Below, piece by piece: positions 31,088 to 39,573 of a stretch of 50,516 nucleotides of DNA (position 1 is its first letter; each line of letters starts with the position of its first letter). Position numbers and translations under genes: made by a program. Source of the stretch: Saccharomonospora azurea NA-128 (GTDB lineage: Bacteria; Actinomycetota; Actinomycetes; Mycobacteriales; Pseudonocardiaceae); the NCBI RefSeq assembly GCF_000231055.2, contig NZ_CM001466.1, positions 1,653,954 to 1,704,469 of the forward strand. The letters are read 5' to 3'. Under the pieces are notes generated by a model. That model searched no databases, had not been told where the DNA came from, and saw only the letters and a program-made list of their open reading frames with translations.

Positions 31088-31189
31088 CGGTGGCTCCTCC
31101 CCTCGGCGGCGGGCGTCGTGGCGCCGAGGCTCGAACGGTGGTCGACCCGCAGCGGGTGCGCGCGGGTCCGGATGGGGTGCCGGGTGCGG

Positions 31190-31609
31190 TCAGCGCTGCT
31201 CGAAGATGCGGACCATGTTGCCCGCCGGGTCGCGGAACGCGCAGTCGCGAACGCCCCACGGCTGGTCGGTCGGCTCCTGGACGACCTCGGCATCCCCCGC
31301 CTGCAGCGTGGAGAAGGTGGCGTCGAGGTCCTTCGTGGCCAGGTTGATCCCGGCGTAGGTGCCCTTGGCCATCATCTCGGCGATGGTGCGGCGCTCGTCC
31401 TCGGTGATGCCGGGGTCGGCGGCGGGCGGGTGCAGCACGATGGACGTGCCGGGCTGGCTCGGCGGTCCCACCGTGATCCAGTGCATGCCGTTGTACTCGA
31501 CCTCGTTGCGCACCTCGAAGCCGAGCGTGTCGCGATAGAACGCGAGCGAGGCCTGCGGGTCGGTGTGCGGCAGGTAGGTCTGGTGAATCGTGATGTCCGT
31601 GGTTGTCAT
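31190..31609 (-). CDS. VOC/glyoxalase family protein
   Basis: 139 aa with the paired beta-alpha-beta-beta-beta pattern of VOC proteins: TIHQTYLPHTDPQASLAFYRDTLGFEVRNEVEYNGMHWITVGPPSQPGTSIVL in the first half, and GTYAGINLATKDLDATFSTLQAGDAEVVQEPTDQPWGVRDCAFRDPAGNMVRIFE in the second. Metal ligands would be His4 and Glu near the end (IFEQR). The substrate is unknown; VOC proteins include antibiotic-binding, lyase and dioxygenase types. Start ATG 31609. It is 10 bp downstream of the AraC gene and 102 bp upstream of the UvrA-like gene. Confidence 0.83.
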   Translation of the reverse strand: MTTTDITIHQTYLPHTDPQASLAFYRDTLGFEVRNEVEYNGMHWITVGPPSQPGTSIVLHPPAADPGITEDERRTIAEMMAKGTYAGINLATKDLDATFSTLQAGDAEVVQEPTDQPWGVRDCAFRDPAGNMVRIFEQR

Positions 31610-31619
31610 GGCGATGACG

Positions 31620-32090
<471 letters not shown>

Positions 32091-32154
32091 AACCCGAAAT
32101 GCTACGGCGGGCACCGACAGAGCCGCATCGGACGGCGACTCTGCCGGGCTGGGC

Positions 32155-33669
32155 CTAGGCCAGTCGCGACCAGAGGTCGAGGTGGTGCTCGGCGACGTAG
32201 TCGACGCCACCGATCCGCACGGGTGCCAGCGACTGCACGTGCCCGGTGCCGAGATCGGGCCACGGCGGCAGGTCGGCACGGGCAGGGTCGCCGGACTCGG
32301 CGAAGGCCGCCCAGTACCGGTTCAGGCACTCTCCCCACTCGCGCTGAGCGGTCGGCGGCGTCGGCACACCGGCGAGGTCGAACTGATACGCCAGCTCGCT
32401 GCCGTGCTGGGCGCCCCCGGGAAAACCGGGCACCGGGACCGGTGCGGGCGCGTCGCGGTCGGCGAACTCGTAGAACCAGGTCGGGGTGTGGGCGGCGAAG
32501 GCCTGTCCCAGTTCCCAGGCGGGCCAGGCCCAGGCACGGTCGGTGCAGAGGCGCGCCCACGCGAGACTCGGCGTCGTGTCGGCGGGCAGCGGATACCGCG
32601 CGGCGACCTCGTCCGCCGCGGCACCGAACGCCTCGCCGAGCATGCGCGGGTAGTCCCCGGCCGTGACCGGCCTGCCGACCGCGTCGGCGAAGAGCGCGAC
32701 GAAGAACCGCGCCTCGTCGCGCGTGGTGCCGAGCAGCACCGGCACGCGGGAGAACCGCCCGCTGGTGATCGCCACGGCGGGTGACTCGGGCAGCACCGCA
32801 CCACCGAAGGCCGGACGGATGAACGCGTCCGACACCGTCAGCAGCTCGCCCACGGGCACCGCGCGCAGCTGCGCGAGTGCCGCCTCGGCATCGCTGCCGG
32901 GCCGCACCCATCCCCGCTCCTCGGCGACGGCGGCACCGAGTCGCTCCACCTCGGCCACCGGCGACCACATCGGCGGGAGCGCCGGGCCGCCGGGGATGAA
33001 CGTGTGCGCGGGCGTGGGGCCGAGCATCCCGAAGGGACTCTGGAGCACGGCGCGGTGGAACAATCCGGCCGACCCCGGCGCGGTGAGGTGGGCCGCGACC
33101 TGCAACGCGCCGTGCGAACTGCCCGCCAGCGTGACGTTGCCCGGGTCGCCGCCGAACCGGGCGATCTCCCGCCGCACCCAGCGCAGAGCCGCCTGCTGGT
33201 CCTGCAGGCCGAACGTTGCGCCGTCGGCCAGGCCCGGATGACCGAAGTACGACAGCACCCCGAGCCGGAACTGGGGTGTCACGACGACGACCTCGCCCGT
33301 GACCGCGAGGCGTCCCGCGTCGTACACGGCGCCGCTGCCGTTGGTGCCGCCACCGCCGTGCAGCCACACCAGCACGGGCCGTTTCCTCGTCGCCGAGGCG
33401 GGGACGGTGACGTCGAGGGTCAGGCAGTCCTCGTCGAGGGAGTCGGCCTCGGTGAACGACTGCGCGAGCTGGGGCGCGGGCGCCGCGGGCGTGGTCGCGT
33501 CGCGGACACCGGCCCACGGCTCGACCGCTGTGGGTGCTCGCCACCGCCGTTCGCCCACGGGAGCCGCCGCGTACGGGATGCCGTGGAAGGTCAGGTGACC
33601 GTCCCGTCGCCGCCCCCGCACGGCGCCACAGCCCAGCGTCACCGTCACGTTTCCGTTCGTCGCGTACAC
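32155..33669 (-). CDS. Type-B carboxylesterase
   Basis: 504 aa alpha/beta hydrolase. The N-terminal GxxRGRRxDGHLTFHGIPYAAAPVGERRWRAP and EDCLTLDVTVP are type-B carboxylesterase landmarks. Oxyanion hole: VLVWLHGGGG. The nucleophile serine lies in LAGSSHGALQVAAHL, where the usual Glu-Ser-Ala is Ser-Ser-His. The acid residue is probably in VLLGTTRDEARFF, and the His in the GAQHGSELAYQF stretch. No signal peptide. GTG 33669. It is 21 bp downstream of a TetR gene, and an inverted repeat across that gap suggests direct control. Confidence 0.87.
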   Translation of the reverse strand: MYATNGNVTVTLGCGAVRGRRRDGHLTFHGIPYAAAPVGERRWRAPTAVEPWAGVRDATTPAAPAPQLAQSFTEADSLDEDCLTLDVTVPASATRKRPVLVWLHGGGGTNGSGAVYDAGRLAVTGEVVVVTPQFRLGVLSYFGHPGLADGATFGLQDQQAALRWVRREIARFGGDPGNVTLAGSSHGALQVAAHLTAPGSAGLFHRAVLQSPFGMLGPTPAHTFIPGGPALPPMWSPVAEVERLGAAVAEERGWVRPGSDAEAALAQLRAVPVGELLTVSDAFIRPAFGGAVLPESPAVAITSGRFSRVPVLLGTTRDEARFFVALFADAVGRPVTAGDYPRMLGEAFGAAADEVAARYPLPADTTPSLAWARLCTDRAWAWPAWELGQAFAAHTPTWFYEFADRDAPAPVPVPGFPGGAQHGSELAYQFDLAGVPTPPTAQREWGECLNRYWAAFAESGDPARADLPPWPDLGTGHVQSLAPVRIGGVDYVAEHHLDLWSRLA

Positions 33670-33671
33670 AG

Positions 33672-33693
33672 TGACAGTATGAGCATATTGTCA
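33672..33693. promoter_or_regulatory. TGACA-TGTCA operator overlapping the tetR stop codon
   Basis: A 22-bp inverted repeat with half-sites TGACAGTATGA and GCATATTGTCA (9 of 11 matches). It occupies the tetR-esterase gap and includes the tetR stop codon (33691-33693). The half-site CATATTGTCAAC recurs at 34347-34358 before the tetR start, which supports one protein binding both. Confidence 0.5.
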
Positions 33694-34329
33694 ACGGCAG
33701 GGTGAGCGGTCCCTGTGTCGCGCGCACGCCCCGGTGAAGACCGTGCCGACGGCCCGCGCCAGCACGTCGCGAGCGGGGAAGGAGTCCGCGCCCGACAGCA
33801 CCACCTGGTCGGCCAGCCCCTGCACGGTCGCGAGGATGGCGCGGGCCGCCAAGGGCGCGTCCACACCGGAGTCGACCTCGCCGCACGCCTTGCCGGCCTC
33901 CACCACCGCCGTGACGTACGCGAGCAGGTCGCCACCCGCCCGCCGCGCGACGTCGGCGAGCTCGGCGTGGTGCAGCGCCTGGGCCTGTAGTCCCTGGCGG
34001 ACGCGGTATTCGAGGTCGCGTTCGGCATCGAGGGGCAGCAGCTCGGCCAGGCTGTCGAGCAACACCCGCGCGGACGGAAGACCGGCGGCCTCACCGCTGC
34101 GCACCCGGGCCCGCACGCGCTCGCTCAGGCGGGCCGCGGCGTCGTCGTAGGCGAAGCGCAGCAGGGCGTCCTTGCTCACGAAGTAGTGCTGGATGAGCCC
34201 GACCGACACCCCCGCCTCGGTCGCCAGCCGCGAGAACGAGACCGCGGCGAACCCTTCCGCGGCGAGAAGGCGCTGGAACGCCCGCGCGATCCGGTGACGC
34301 CGCTCATCGTGATCGACAATCCGAGGCAT
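33691..34329 (-). CDS. TetR family regulator upstream of carboxylesterase
   Basis: 212 aa. The N-terminal helix-turn-helix is RRHRIARAFQRLLAAEGFAAVSFSRLATEAGVSVGLIQHYFVSKDALLRFAYDDAAARL. The rest is an alpha-helical ligand/dimer domain (C-terminal TetR of BetI-like layout: LLPLDAERDLEYRVRQGLQAQAL, ILATVQGLADQVVLSGADSFP). ATG 34329. It is co-directional with the esterase and divergent from the YqeY gene. Confidence 0.85.
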   Translation of the reverse strand: MPRIVDHDERRHRIARAFQRLLAAEGFAAVSFSRLATEAGVSVGLIQHYFVSKDALLRFAYDDAAARLSERVRARVRSGEAAGLPSARVLLDSLAELLPLDAERDLEYRVRQGLQAQALHHAELADVARRAGGDLLAYVTAVVEAGKACGEVDSGVDAPLAARAILATVQGLADQVVLSGADSFPARDVLARAVGTVFTGACARHRDRSPCR

Positions 34330-34383
34330 GACGGTTATCGTACATCCATATTGTCAACCGCCACCTCCGGTGAGGAGCCCACC

Positions 34384-34740
34384 ATGCGCGACGCGCTGCG
34401 CCGCGACCTGACCGCCGCCCTCAAAGCTCGCGACCGCGTCGCGATCGACGCACTGCGTTCCGCGCTCGGAGCGCTCGACAACGCCGAAGCCGTCCCCGTC
34501 GACCACGCCGCGATCCGAGGTGGCGAGCCGAGCAGCGAGCACATCGCCGGCGCGGCCTCCGGTGTGGGCTCCACCGAGAGCCGCCGCCGGGAACTCACCG
34601 AGGCGCAGGTGCGGTCGATCGTTCGGCAGCAGGTGGACGAACGGCAGGAAGCCGCGACCGAGTACGACCGGTTGGGCCGCACCGACCACGCCGAGCGGCT
34701 CCGCGCCGAGGCCGACGTGCTGGACCGGCATCTGAGCTGA
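34384..34740 (+). CDS. GatB/YqeY domain protein
   Basis: 118 aa, a little shorter than usual (about 150) for YqeY. Family stretches: MRDALRRDLTAALKARDRVAIDALRSALGALDNAEAV at the start, and RRELTEAQVRSIVRQQVDERQEAATEYDRLGRTDHAERLRAEADVL. YqeY-like domains resemble the tRNA-interacting tail of GatB, but the free-standing protein has no settled function. ATG 34384 follows GAGGAG with a short spacer. Divergent from tetR, whose half-operator lies between them. Confidence 0.85.
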   Translation: MRDALRRDLTAALKARDRVAIDALRSALGALDNAEAVPVDHAAIRGGEPSSEHIAGAASGVGSTESRRRELTEAQVRSIVRQQVDERQEAATEYDRLGRTDHAERLRAEADVLDRHLS

Positions 34741-34752
34741 AGCGACACCCGG

Positions 34753-34971
34753 TCAGCGCGCCGGCGCGCCGCGCACCCGCAGCGACGACAGCAGCTCCGC
34801 CGTCGCCTCCTCGACGGCGTCGACGGCTCGCTCGAACACCTCGGCGTTGTGGGCCGCGGGACGCTGGAAGCCCGACACCTTGCGCACGTACTGCAGCGCG
34901 GCAGCCCGGATGTCGGCGTCGGTGACGCCCTCCGCGAACGGCGGACGCAGGGTCTTGATGTTTCGGCACAT
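34753..34971 (-). CDS. DUF2277 family protein
   Basis: 72 aa. It begins MCRNIKTLRPPFAEGVTDADIRAAALQYVRKVSG, the diagnostic N-terminus of DUF2277 (Cys2, then ALQYVRKVSG), and continues with RPAAHNAEVFERAVDAVEEATAELLSSL. Small and helical, function unknown. Start is fixed by MCRN at 34971; a longer frame upstream is not family-like. Convergent with yqeY, 12 bp apart. Confidence 0.88.
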   Translation of the reverse strand: MCRNIKTLRPPFAEGVTDADIRAAALQYVRKVSGFQRPAAHNAEVFERAVDAVEEATAELLSSLRVRGAPAR

Positions 34972-35126
34972 ACGCCCAGTGTCGCGCTTCCTCCGACATC
35001 GGCGCTGCGCGATCTCGATCGGATCGGCCGTTCGTCTCGCCCCGCGCCGCGACACGGGGGCCAGGTGTTAGGTTCAGGCGCTCTTCTCTATCTTCACTGT
35101 CCGACGAACAACCAGGAAGGCGTGAC

Positions 35127-35627
35127 GTGTCCCCGCAACGTTCCCCTCGGCGACCTCAGGCGTGGATCCCCCTCGGTGTCGTGGCCGCGGCGATTCCCGC
35201 CACGGTGCTCACGAGTGTGCTGTGGCCGGCAGAGGACACGGCCCAACCGCCCGCCGTCACCAGTCAGGTGCCCGAGCCCACGCCGACGTCGACAGCGCCA
35301 AGCCCGGCCGAGGAATCCGACGGGGCGACACCGACCTCGACGACGAGCACCACACCGCCCGCCCCGACCTCCGAGGAACCGGCTCCGCGTCCCGCGACGC
35401 CCGCCGACGACGCCGTGGCGGTGGCCGACCAGCCCGCTCCCGCCGAGGCGATGAGCAGGGAGGAGATGCTGCGGTCCCGCGTCATGACCCCGGTGCCCAG
35501 GCCGCCGGTGACGCCGAACTACTCCCCCGACGTCCAGCGGCAGTTCGAGCAGCAGGACGAGGTGATCGACCTCGGCACGATCCACCCCGAGGGACAGGGC
35601 CCGGACGAGCAGCCCTACCAGCCCTGA
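35127..35627 (+). CDS. Membrane-anchored Pro/Thr-rich hypothetical protein
   Basis: 166 aa. An N-terminal basic stretch (SPQRSPRRPQ) and one hydrophobic segment at about 12-32 (WIPLGVVAAAIPATVLTSVLW) anchor it. The next 80 residues are Pro/Thr/Ser/Ala-rich and probably unstructured outside the membrane. The tail has EEMLRSRVMTPVPRPP and an acidic end. No recognised domain. GTG 35127 has AGGAAGG upstream. Its last 13 bp overlap the convergent methyltransferase gene. Confidence 0.7.
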   Translation: MSPQRSPRRPQAWIPLGVVAAAIPATVLTSVLWPAEDTAQPPAVTSQVPEPTPTSTAPSPAEESDGATPTSTTSTTPPAPTSEEPAPRPATPADDAVAVADQPAPAEAMSREEMLRSRVMTPVPRPPVTPNYSPDVQRQFEQQDEVIDLGTIHPEGQGPDEQPYQP

Positions 35628-36844
35628 CCGGGCGGCGGCACGGACGCGAGCTCCCCGGCGTCGTGCTCGTCCGGGATGCGCTCGGCCCGGCACAGATACG
35701 CCATCGGAGTGCGGCCGACCCGCGTGAGCACCACGCTGGCCTCGCTCGCACCGCGAGGCTTGAGCCTGCGCCGCAGCGCGTCCGGGTCGACGTCCAGGCC
35801 ACGCACCAGGATTTCGAGCCGCCCGACGTCGTACCGGCGCAGCAGCGCCCGCAGCGTCTTCTCGGTGTAGCGGCCGGAGTCGAGCACCCGGAAGGCCCGC
35901 ACCCCGGGTGGCGGCGTGTCACCGGTGAGGTAGGCGATGCGCGGATCGAGCTGCCAGAGCCCGTGCCGCGCCGCGTAGTGGCGGACGAGTCCGGCGCGCA
36001 CCACGGCCCCGTCCGGGTCGACGATCCACTGCCCGACGTCGGCGACCGGCACCTCGTCGGGTTCGGCGTCGGTGATCGACCACGCGTGGCCGTCCGACCG
36101 CAGGACCGTCGCCCTGCGGGTCGCCGTCGCGAGACCACCGCTCACCAGGCTCGCCTCGCGGACCCGGCCGTCGAGGGAGATGAGCTCGACCTCGCGGGCC
36201 CACGGCGCGGCGGCCGGATCGATCCCCGGGGCGCACTTCACCACCAGGTCCCTCCCCGCGTACGCCTGGGCGAGATCGTCGAGGGCGGGCACGAAGTCCT
36301 CGGGCCGCCACCGGCGACGTCCCGACGCGTCCCGGCGCGCCGGATCGGCGACCACGACGGACTCCCGCGTCACCGGCCGGAGCGCGTCGGCGCACACGAG
36401 CCCCGGACTCACCCCGGACACCGTGCAGTTGTGCGACGCCATCGCCAACCGCACGGCGTCCACATCGGATCCCACGCACCGGCACGCCGTGCGCGCCAGC
36501 GCCACGAGATCGGCGCCCACCGAACACGTCACGTCGTGCACGTCCAGCCCGGCGAGTCGCCGCGCCCGGTACTCCGCCACGGGCGACGCGCTCGCCTGCT
36601 GCATCGCGTCGTCCGTGAACAACCACCGCTGCCCGCCGTCCACTTTGCTCTCGGCTTTGCGGCGCAGGAGCGCTGTCTCCAGCACGGCGGGAGCGCGCTC
36701 CGCGCCGACGAGCCGGCGCACGGCCGCGACGTCGGCCAGTCTGCTCGCGTCCGTCAACGCCAGCGCGGAGCACGCGGCCAACGCCTCCTCGCCCTCCTGC
36801 GAGTCCAGGAACGCGACGTCGTCGAGCGAGAAGCGGTAGGGCAC
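35615..36844 (-). CDS. Class I SAM methyltransferase with THUMP-like C-terminus, Rv3037c-like
   Basis: 409 aa. A helical N-terminal region (FLDSQEGEEALAACSALALTDASRLADVAAVRRLVG) is followed by the Rossmann core: motif I HDVTCSVGADLVALARTA, motif II GSDVDAVRLAMASHN, motif IV VVVADPARRDASGRRRW. The C-terminal THUMP-like part has VLDSGRYTEKTLRALLRRYDVGRLEILVRGLDVDPDALRRRLKPRG. The DPAR motif suggests RNA or base methylation (inference); the family is uncharacterised. GTG 36844. It is 7 bp downstream of the next methyltransferase gene, in a series matching Rv3037c-3039c. Confidence 0.84.
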   Translation of the reverse strand: MPYRFSLDDVAFLDSQEGEEALAACSALALTDASRLADVAAVRRLVGAERAPAVLETALLRRKAESKVDGGQRWLFTDDAMQQASASPVAEYRARRLAGLDVHDVTCSVGADLVALARTACRCVGSDVDAVRLAMASHNCTVSGVSPGLVCADALRPVTRESVVVADPARRDASGRRRWRPEDFVPALDDLAQAYAGRDLVVKCAPGIDPAAAPWAREVELISLDGRVREASLVSGGLATATRRATVLRSDGHAWSITDAEPDEVPVADVGQWIVDPDGAVVRAGLVRHYAARHGLWQLDPRIAYLTGDTPPPGVRAFRVLDSGRYTEKTLRALLRRYDVGRLEILVRGLDVDPDALRRRLKPRGASEASVVLTRVGRTPMAYLCRAERIPDEHDAGELASVPPPGQGW

Positions 36845-36851
36845 GATCTTT

Positions 36852-37829
36852 CTAGAGTTCCGAGGGCGCGGCGGGCTTCGTTCCAGTGATCATCACGTTG
36901 TAGAAGAGCTCACGCGGCAACACCTTGGCGAGCAGCGTGCGGTCGAGCGCCGAAAGCCGCAGCCACGCGTGGTAGGCGAACAGGCGCCACCGCAGCGTCA
37001 GCTTCTCCTGCGGCACCGCCGCTTCGAACGTGCGGATCGGCCAGCCGACCAGCGCGGCGCTGAACTCGTCCGTCACCGCGCGCACGTCCACCGCACCGGC
37101 CCCCAACGCCATGCGCTCCAGCTCGGACGGATCGAACGTGTGCAGGTCCACGACCGCTTCGAGCGCCGCCGCGCGCGACGACTCGTCGAGCTCCGTCTGC
37201 GGTCGCCGCCATGCCCGCAGCGCCGGCAGCTTGGTGAGGTTGGTGGTCAGCCACCACGTCACCCTGCCGAGCCTGCGCGCGTAGAAGTCGCCGATCTTCG
37301 TCGGCTCGCCCGCGAACACGAACCGCCCGCCCGGCTTGAGCACCCGCAGCACCTCGCGGAACGCCGCCCGGACGTCGGGGATGTGGTGCAACACCGCGTG
37401 CCCGACCACGAGGTCGAAGCTGTCGTCGTCGTACGGGATGCGCTCCGCGTCGGCGACCCGCCCGTCGACGTCGAGTCCGAGCCCCTTGGCGTTGCGCAGC
37501 GCCACCTCGACCATGCCCGGCGAGAGGTCGGTGACCGACCCCTTCTCGATCACGCCGCCCTGCATGAGGTTCAGGAGGAAGAACCCGGTGCCGCTGCCCA
37601 GCTCCATCGCGTGGCCGTACGGCTGGCCCTGCGTGCCCGCGACGGCGTTGAACACGTCGGTCGCGTACGAGATGCAGCGCTCGTCGTAGGAGATCGACCA
37701 CTTCTCGTCGTACGTGCCCGCCTCCCAGTCGTGGTAGAGCACGTTCGCGAGCTTCGGATCGCGGTAGGCGGCCTGCACCTCGTCGGCGGTGGCGTGAGGG
37801 TTCGGCGCCGGGTCGGACACGTGGGTCAC
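36852..37829 (-). CDS. Class I SAM methyltransferase, Rv3038c-like
   Basis: 325 aa. Motif I AMELGSGTGFFLLNLMQGG, then VTDLSPGMVEVALRNAKGLGLDVDGRVADAERIPYDDDSFDLVVGHAVLHHIPDVRAAFREVLRVLKPGGRFVFAGEPT, a classic UbiE-type methyltransferase-11 core. The C-terminal 110 residues are helical and rich in Trp and Arg, perhaps membrane- or lipid-facing. Substrate unknown. GTG 37829 starts 1 bp after the enoyl-CoA hydratase stop codon, with GAGGGGAAG as the ribosome site inside the upstream gene. Confidence 0.87.
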   Translation of the reverse strand: MTHVSDPAPNPHATADEVQAAYRDPKLANVLYHDWEAGTYDEKWSISYDERCISYATDVFNAVAGTQGQPYGHAMELGSGTGFFLLNLMQGGVIEKGSVTDLSPGMVEVALRNAKGLGLDVDGRVADAERIPYDDDSFDLVVGHAVLHHIPDVRAAFREVLRVLKPGGRFVFAGEPTKIGDFYARRLGRVTWWLTTNLTKLPALRAWRRPQTELDESSRAAALEAVVDLHTFDPSELERMALGAGAVDVRAVTDEFSAALVGWPIRTFEAAVPQEKLTLRWRLFAYHAWLRLSALDRTLLAKVLPRELFYNVMITGTKPAAPSEL

Positions 37830-37830
37830 G

Positions 37831-38610
37831 TCACTTCCCCTCGAACGTGGCCTTGCCGGGGCCGTTCTCGATGAACGACTGCATGCCGCGCGCCTGGTCC
37901 TCCGTCGCCCAGAGGGCCGTGAACAGCTCGGTCTCCAGCTTCAGCCCGTTGCGGAGGTCGGTGTCGAGACCGCCGTCGATCGCGGCCTTCGCCGCGCGCA
38001 GTGCCACGGCCGGGCCGTTCACGAACTGCGCCGCCCAGCGGCGCGCCGCCGCGTACACGTCGTCGGGCGCCACGACCTCGTCGACGAGCCCGATGGCGAG
38101 CGCCTCCTCGGCCTTGACGAAGCGGCCGGTGAACACGAGGTCCTTCGCGCGGCTCGGGCCGATCAGCCGGGCGAGCCGCTGCGTGCCGCCCGCGCCGGGG
38201 ATGATGCCGAGCTGGATCTCCGGCTGCCCGACCTTGACGTTGTCGCCCACGACGCGACGGTCGGCGGTCAGCGCCAGTTCGAGCCCGCCACCGAGCGCGT
38301 AGCCGGTGACGGCGGCGACGGTGGGCTTGGGCAGCTCGGCGATCACCGTGAGCGACGCCGAGAGCGCGGCACCGAAGCGCTGCATCTCGACGTACGACTT
38401 CTCCGCCATCTCCTTGATGTCGGCGCCACCCGCGAACGTCTTCTCGCCGCCGTAGAGGACGACCGCGCGCACGTCGTCACGCTCGCCCGCCTCGATCGCG
38501 GTCTCCCGCAGTTCGGCCTGCACCTGGTTGTTCAGGGCGTTCACCGGCGGCCGGTCCAGCCGGATGGTGCCGATGCCCTCGTCGACCTCGAGACGGACGA
38601 ACTCGCCCAC
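37831..38610 (-). CDS. echA17: Enoyl-CoA hydratase, EchA17 (Rv3039c)-like
   Basis: 259 aa crotonase. Oxyanion-hole stretches KTFAGGADIKEMAEKSY and GYALGGGLELALTADRRVV. Both catalytic glutamates are present: GGGLELA and QPEIQLGIIPGAGGTQRLARL. It should hydrate trans-2-enoyl-CoA in beta-oxidation, unlike the isomerase-like paralogue at 6475-7143, which lacks one Glu. GTG 38610 follows AAGGAGG. First gene of the three-gene string with the two methyltransferases. Confidence 0.9.
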   Translation of the reverse strand: MGEFVRLEVDEGIGTIRLDRPPVNALNNQVQAELRETAIEAGERDDVRAVVLYGGEKTFAGGADIKEMAEKSYVEMQRFGAALSASLTVIAELPKPTVAAVTGYALGGGLELALTADRRVVGDNVKVGQPEIQLGIIPGAGGTQRLARLIGPSRAKDLVFTGRFVKAEEALAIGLVDEVVAPDDVYAAARRWAAQFVNGPAVALRAAKAAIDGGLDTDLRNGLKLETELFTALWATEDQARGMQSFIENGPGKATFEGK

Positions 38611-38692
38611 GCGCTTCCTCCTTCGTCTTCCGCGGTCGGCGGCGCCGACCGCGTTGTCGCCTGCCTCGCAGGCTACCCGCCAGTAGAGCTCG

Positions 38693-39514
38693 TCAGCGAC
38701 GTCGGGCGAAGAACCTGTCGCCCGACCGCTGCAACAGCAGCTCCTGCCCGAACGCCGCGGACAGGTTCTCGCTGGTCATCACGTCGTCCATCAGACCGAC
38801 CGACACCACCTGCCCGTCGGACAGCAGCATCGCGTGGGTGAATCCCGGCGGGATCTCCTCCACGTGGTGGGTCACGAGAACCATGGCCGGCGCGTCGGGG
38901 TCGAACGCGAGCTCGGACAACCGGGCGACGAGGTCCTCCCGGCCACCGAGGTCCAGCCCGGCGGCCGGTTCGTCGAGCAGCAGCATCTCCGGGTCGGTCA
39001 TCAACGCCCGCGCGATGAGCGTGCGCTTGCGCTCGCCCTCCGACAGGGTGCCGTAGCTGCGGTCCGCGAGGTGCACGATGCCGAGCGCCGCGAGGAGCTC
39101 GTCCGCGCGCTCGGTGTCGAGCTCGTCGTACGACTCGCGCCAGCGGCCCATCACCGCGTACCCGGCGCTGACCACCACGTCGCGCACCTTCTCCTCGGGC
39201 GGGATCCGCCCGTTGACGGCGGCCGAGGTGAACCCGACCCTGGTGCGCAGCTCGAACACGTCCACGCGCCCGAGCCGCTCACCCAGCACGTGCACCGCAC
39301 CGGTGGTGGGGTGCAGCTCCGCCGCGGCCAGCTTGAGCAGCGTGGTCTTGCCCGCGCCGTTCGGGCCGAGCACCACCCACCGTTCGTCCAGCTCCACCGC
39401 CCAGTCGAGGTCGGCGAGCAGCTTGTTGCCTCCCCTCCTGACCCCCACACCAGACATGTGGATCACGAGATCGGCAAGGTTGTCCGGGACCGCCACGTCG
39501 TTCACGGGCCTCAT
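38693..39514 (-). CDS. ABC transporter ATP-binding protein, Rv3041c-like
   Basis: 273 aa single ABC domain: Walker A LGPNGAGKTTLL, Q-loop region FTSAAVNGRIPPEE, signature LSEGERKRTLIARAL (SEG instead of SGG), Walker B MLLLDEPAAGLDLGG, H-loop VLVTHHVEEIPPG. This pattern (YlmA/ModF-like) is typical of stand-alone cytoplasmic ATPases; no permease gene lies beside it. ATG 39514 is used; internal GTG codons nearby are possible alternatives. Matches Rv3041c by position after an echA17-like gene. Confidence 0.88.
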   Translation of the reverse strand: MRPVNDVAVPDNLADLVIHMSGVGVRRGGNKLLADLDWAVELDERWVVLGPNGAGKTTLLKLAAAELHPTTGAVHVLGERLGRVDVFELRTRVGFTSAAVNGRIPPEEKVRDVVVSAGYAVMGRWRESYDELDTERADELLAALGIVHLADRSYGTLSEGERKRTLIARALMTDPEMLLLDEPAAGLDLGGREDLVARLSELAFDPDAPAMVLVTHHVEEIPPGFTHAMLLSDGQVVSVGLMDDVMTSENLSAAFGQELLLQRSGDRFFARRR

Positions 39515-39573
39515 TGTCACCGACCCGCTCACGAAGGCAAGAACGCACCCCGACCAGGCCCCCGAGCGACCAG

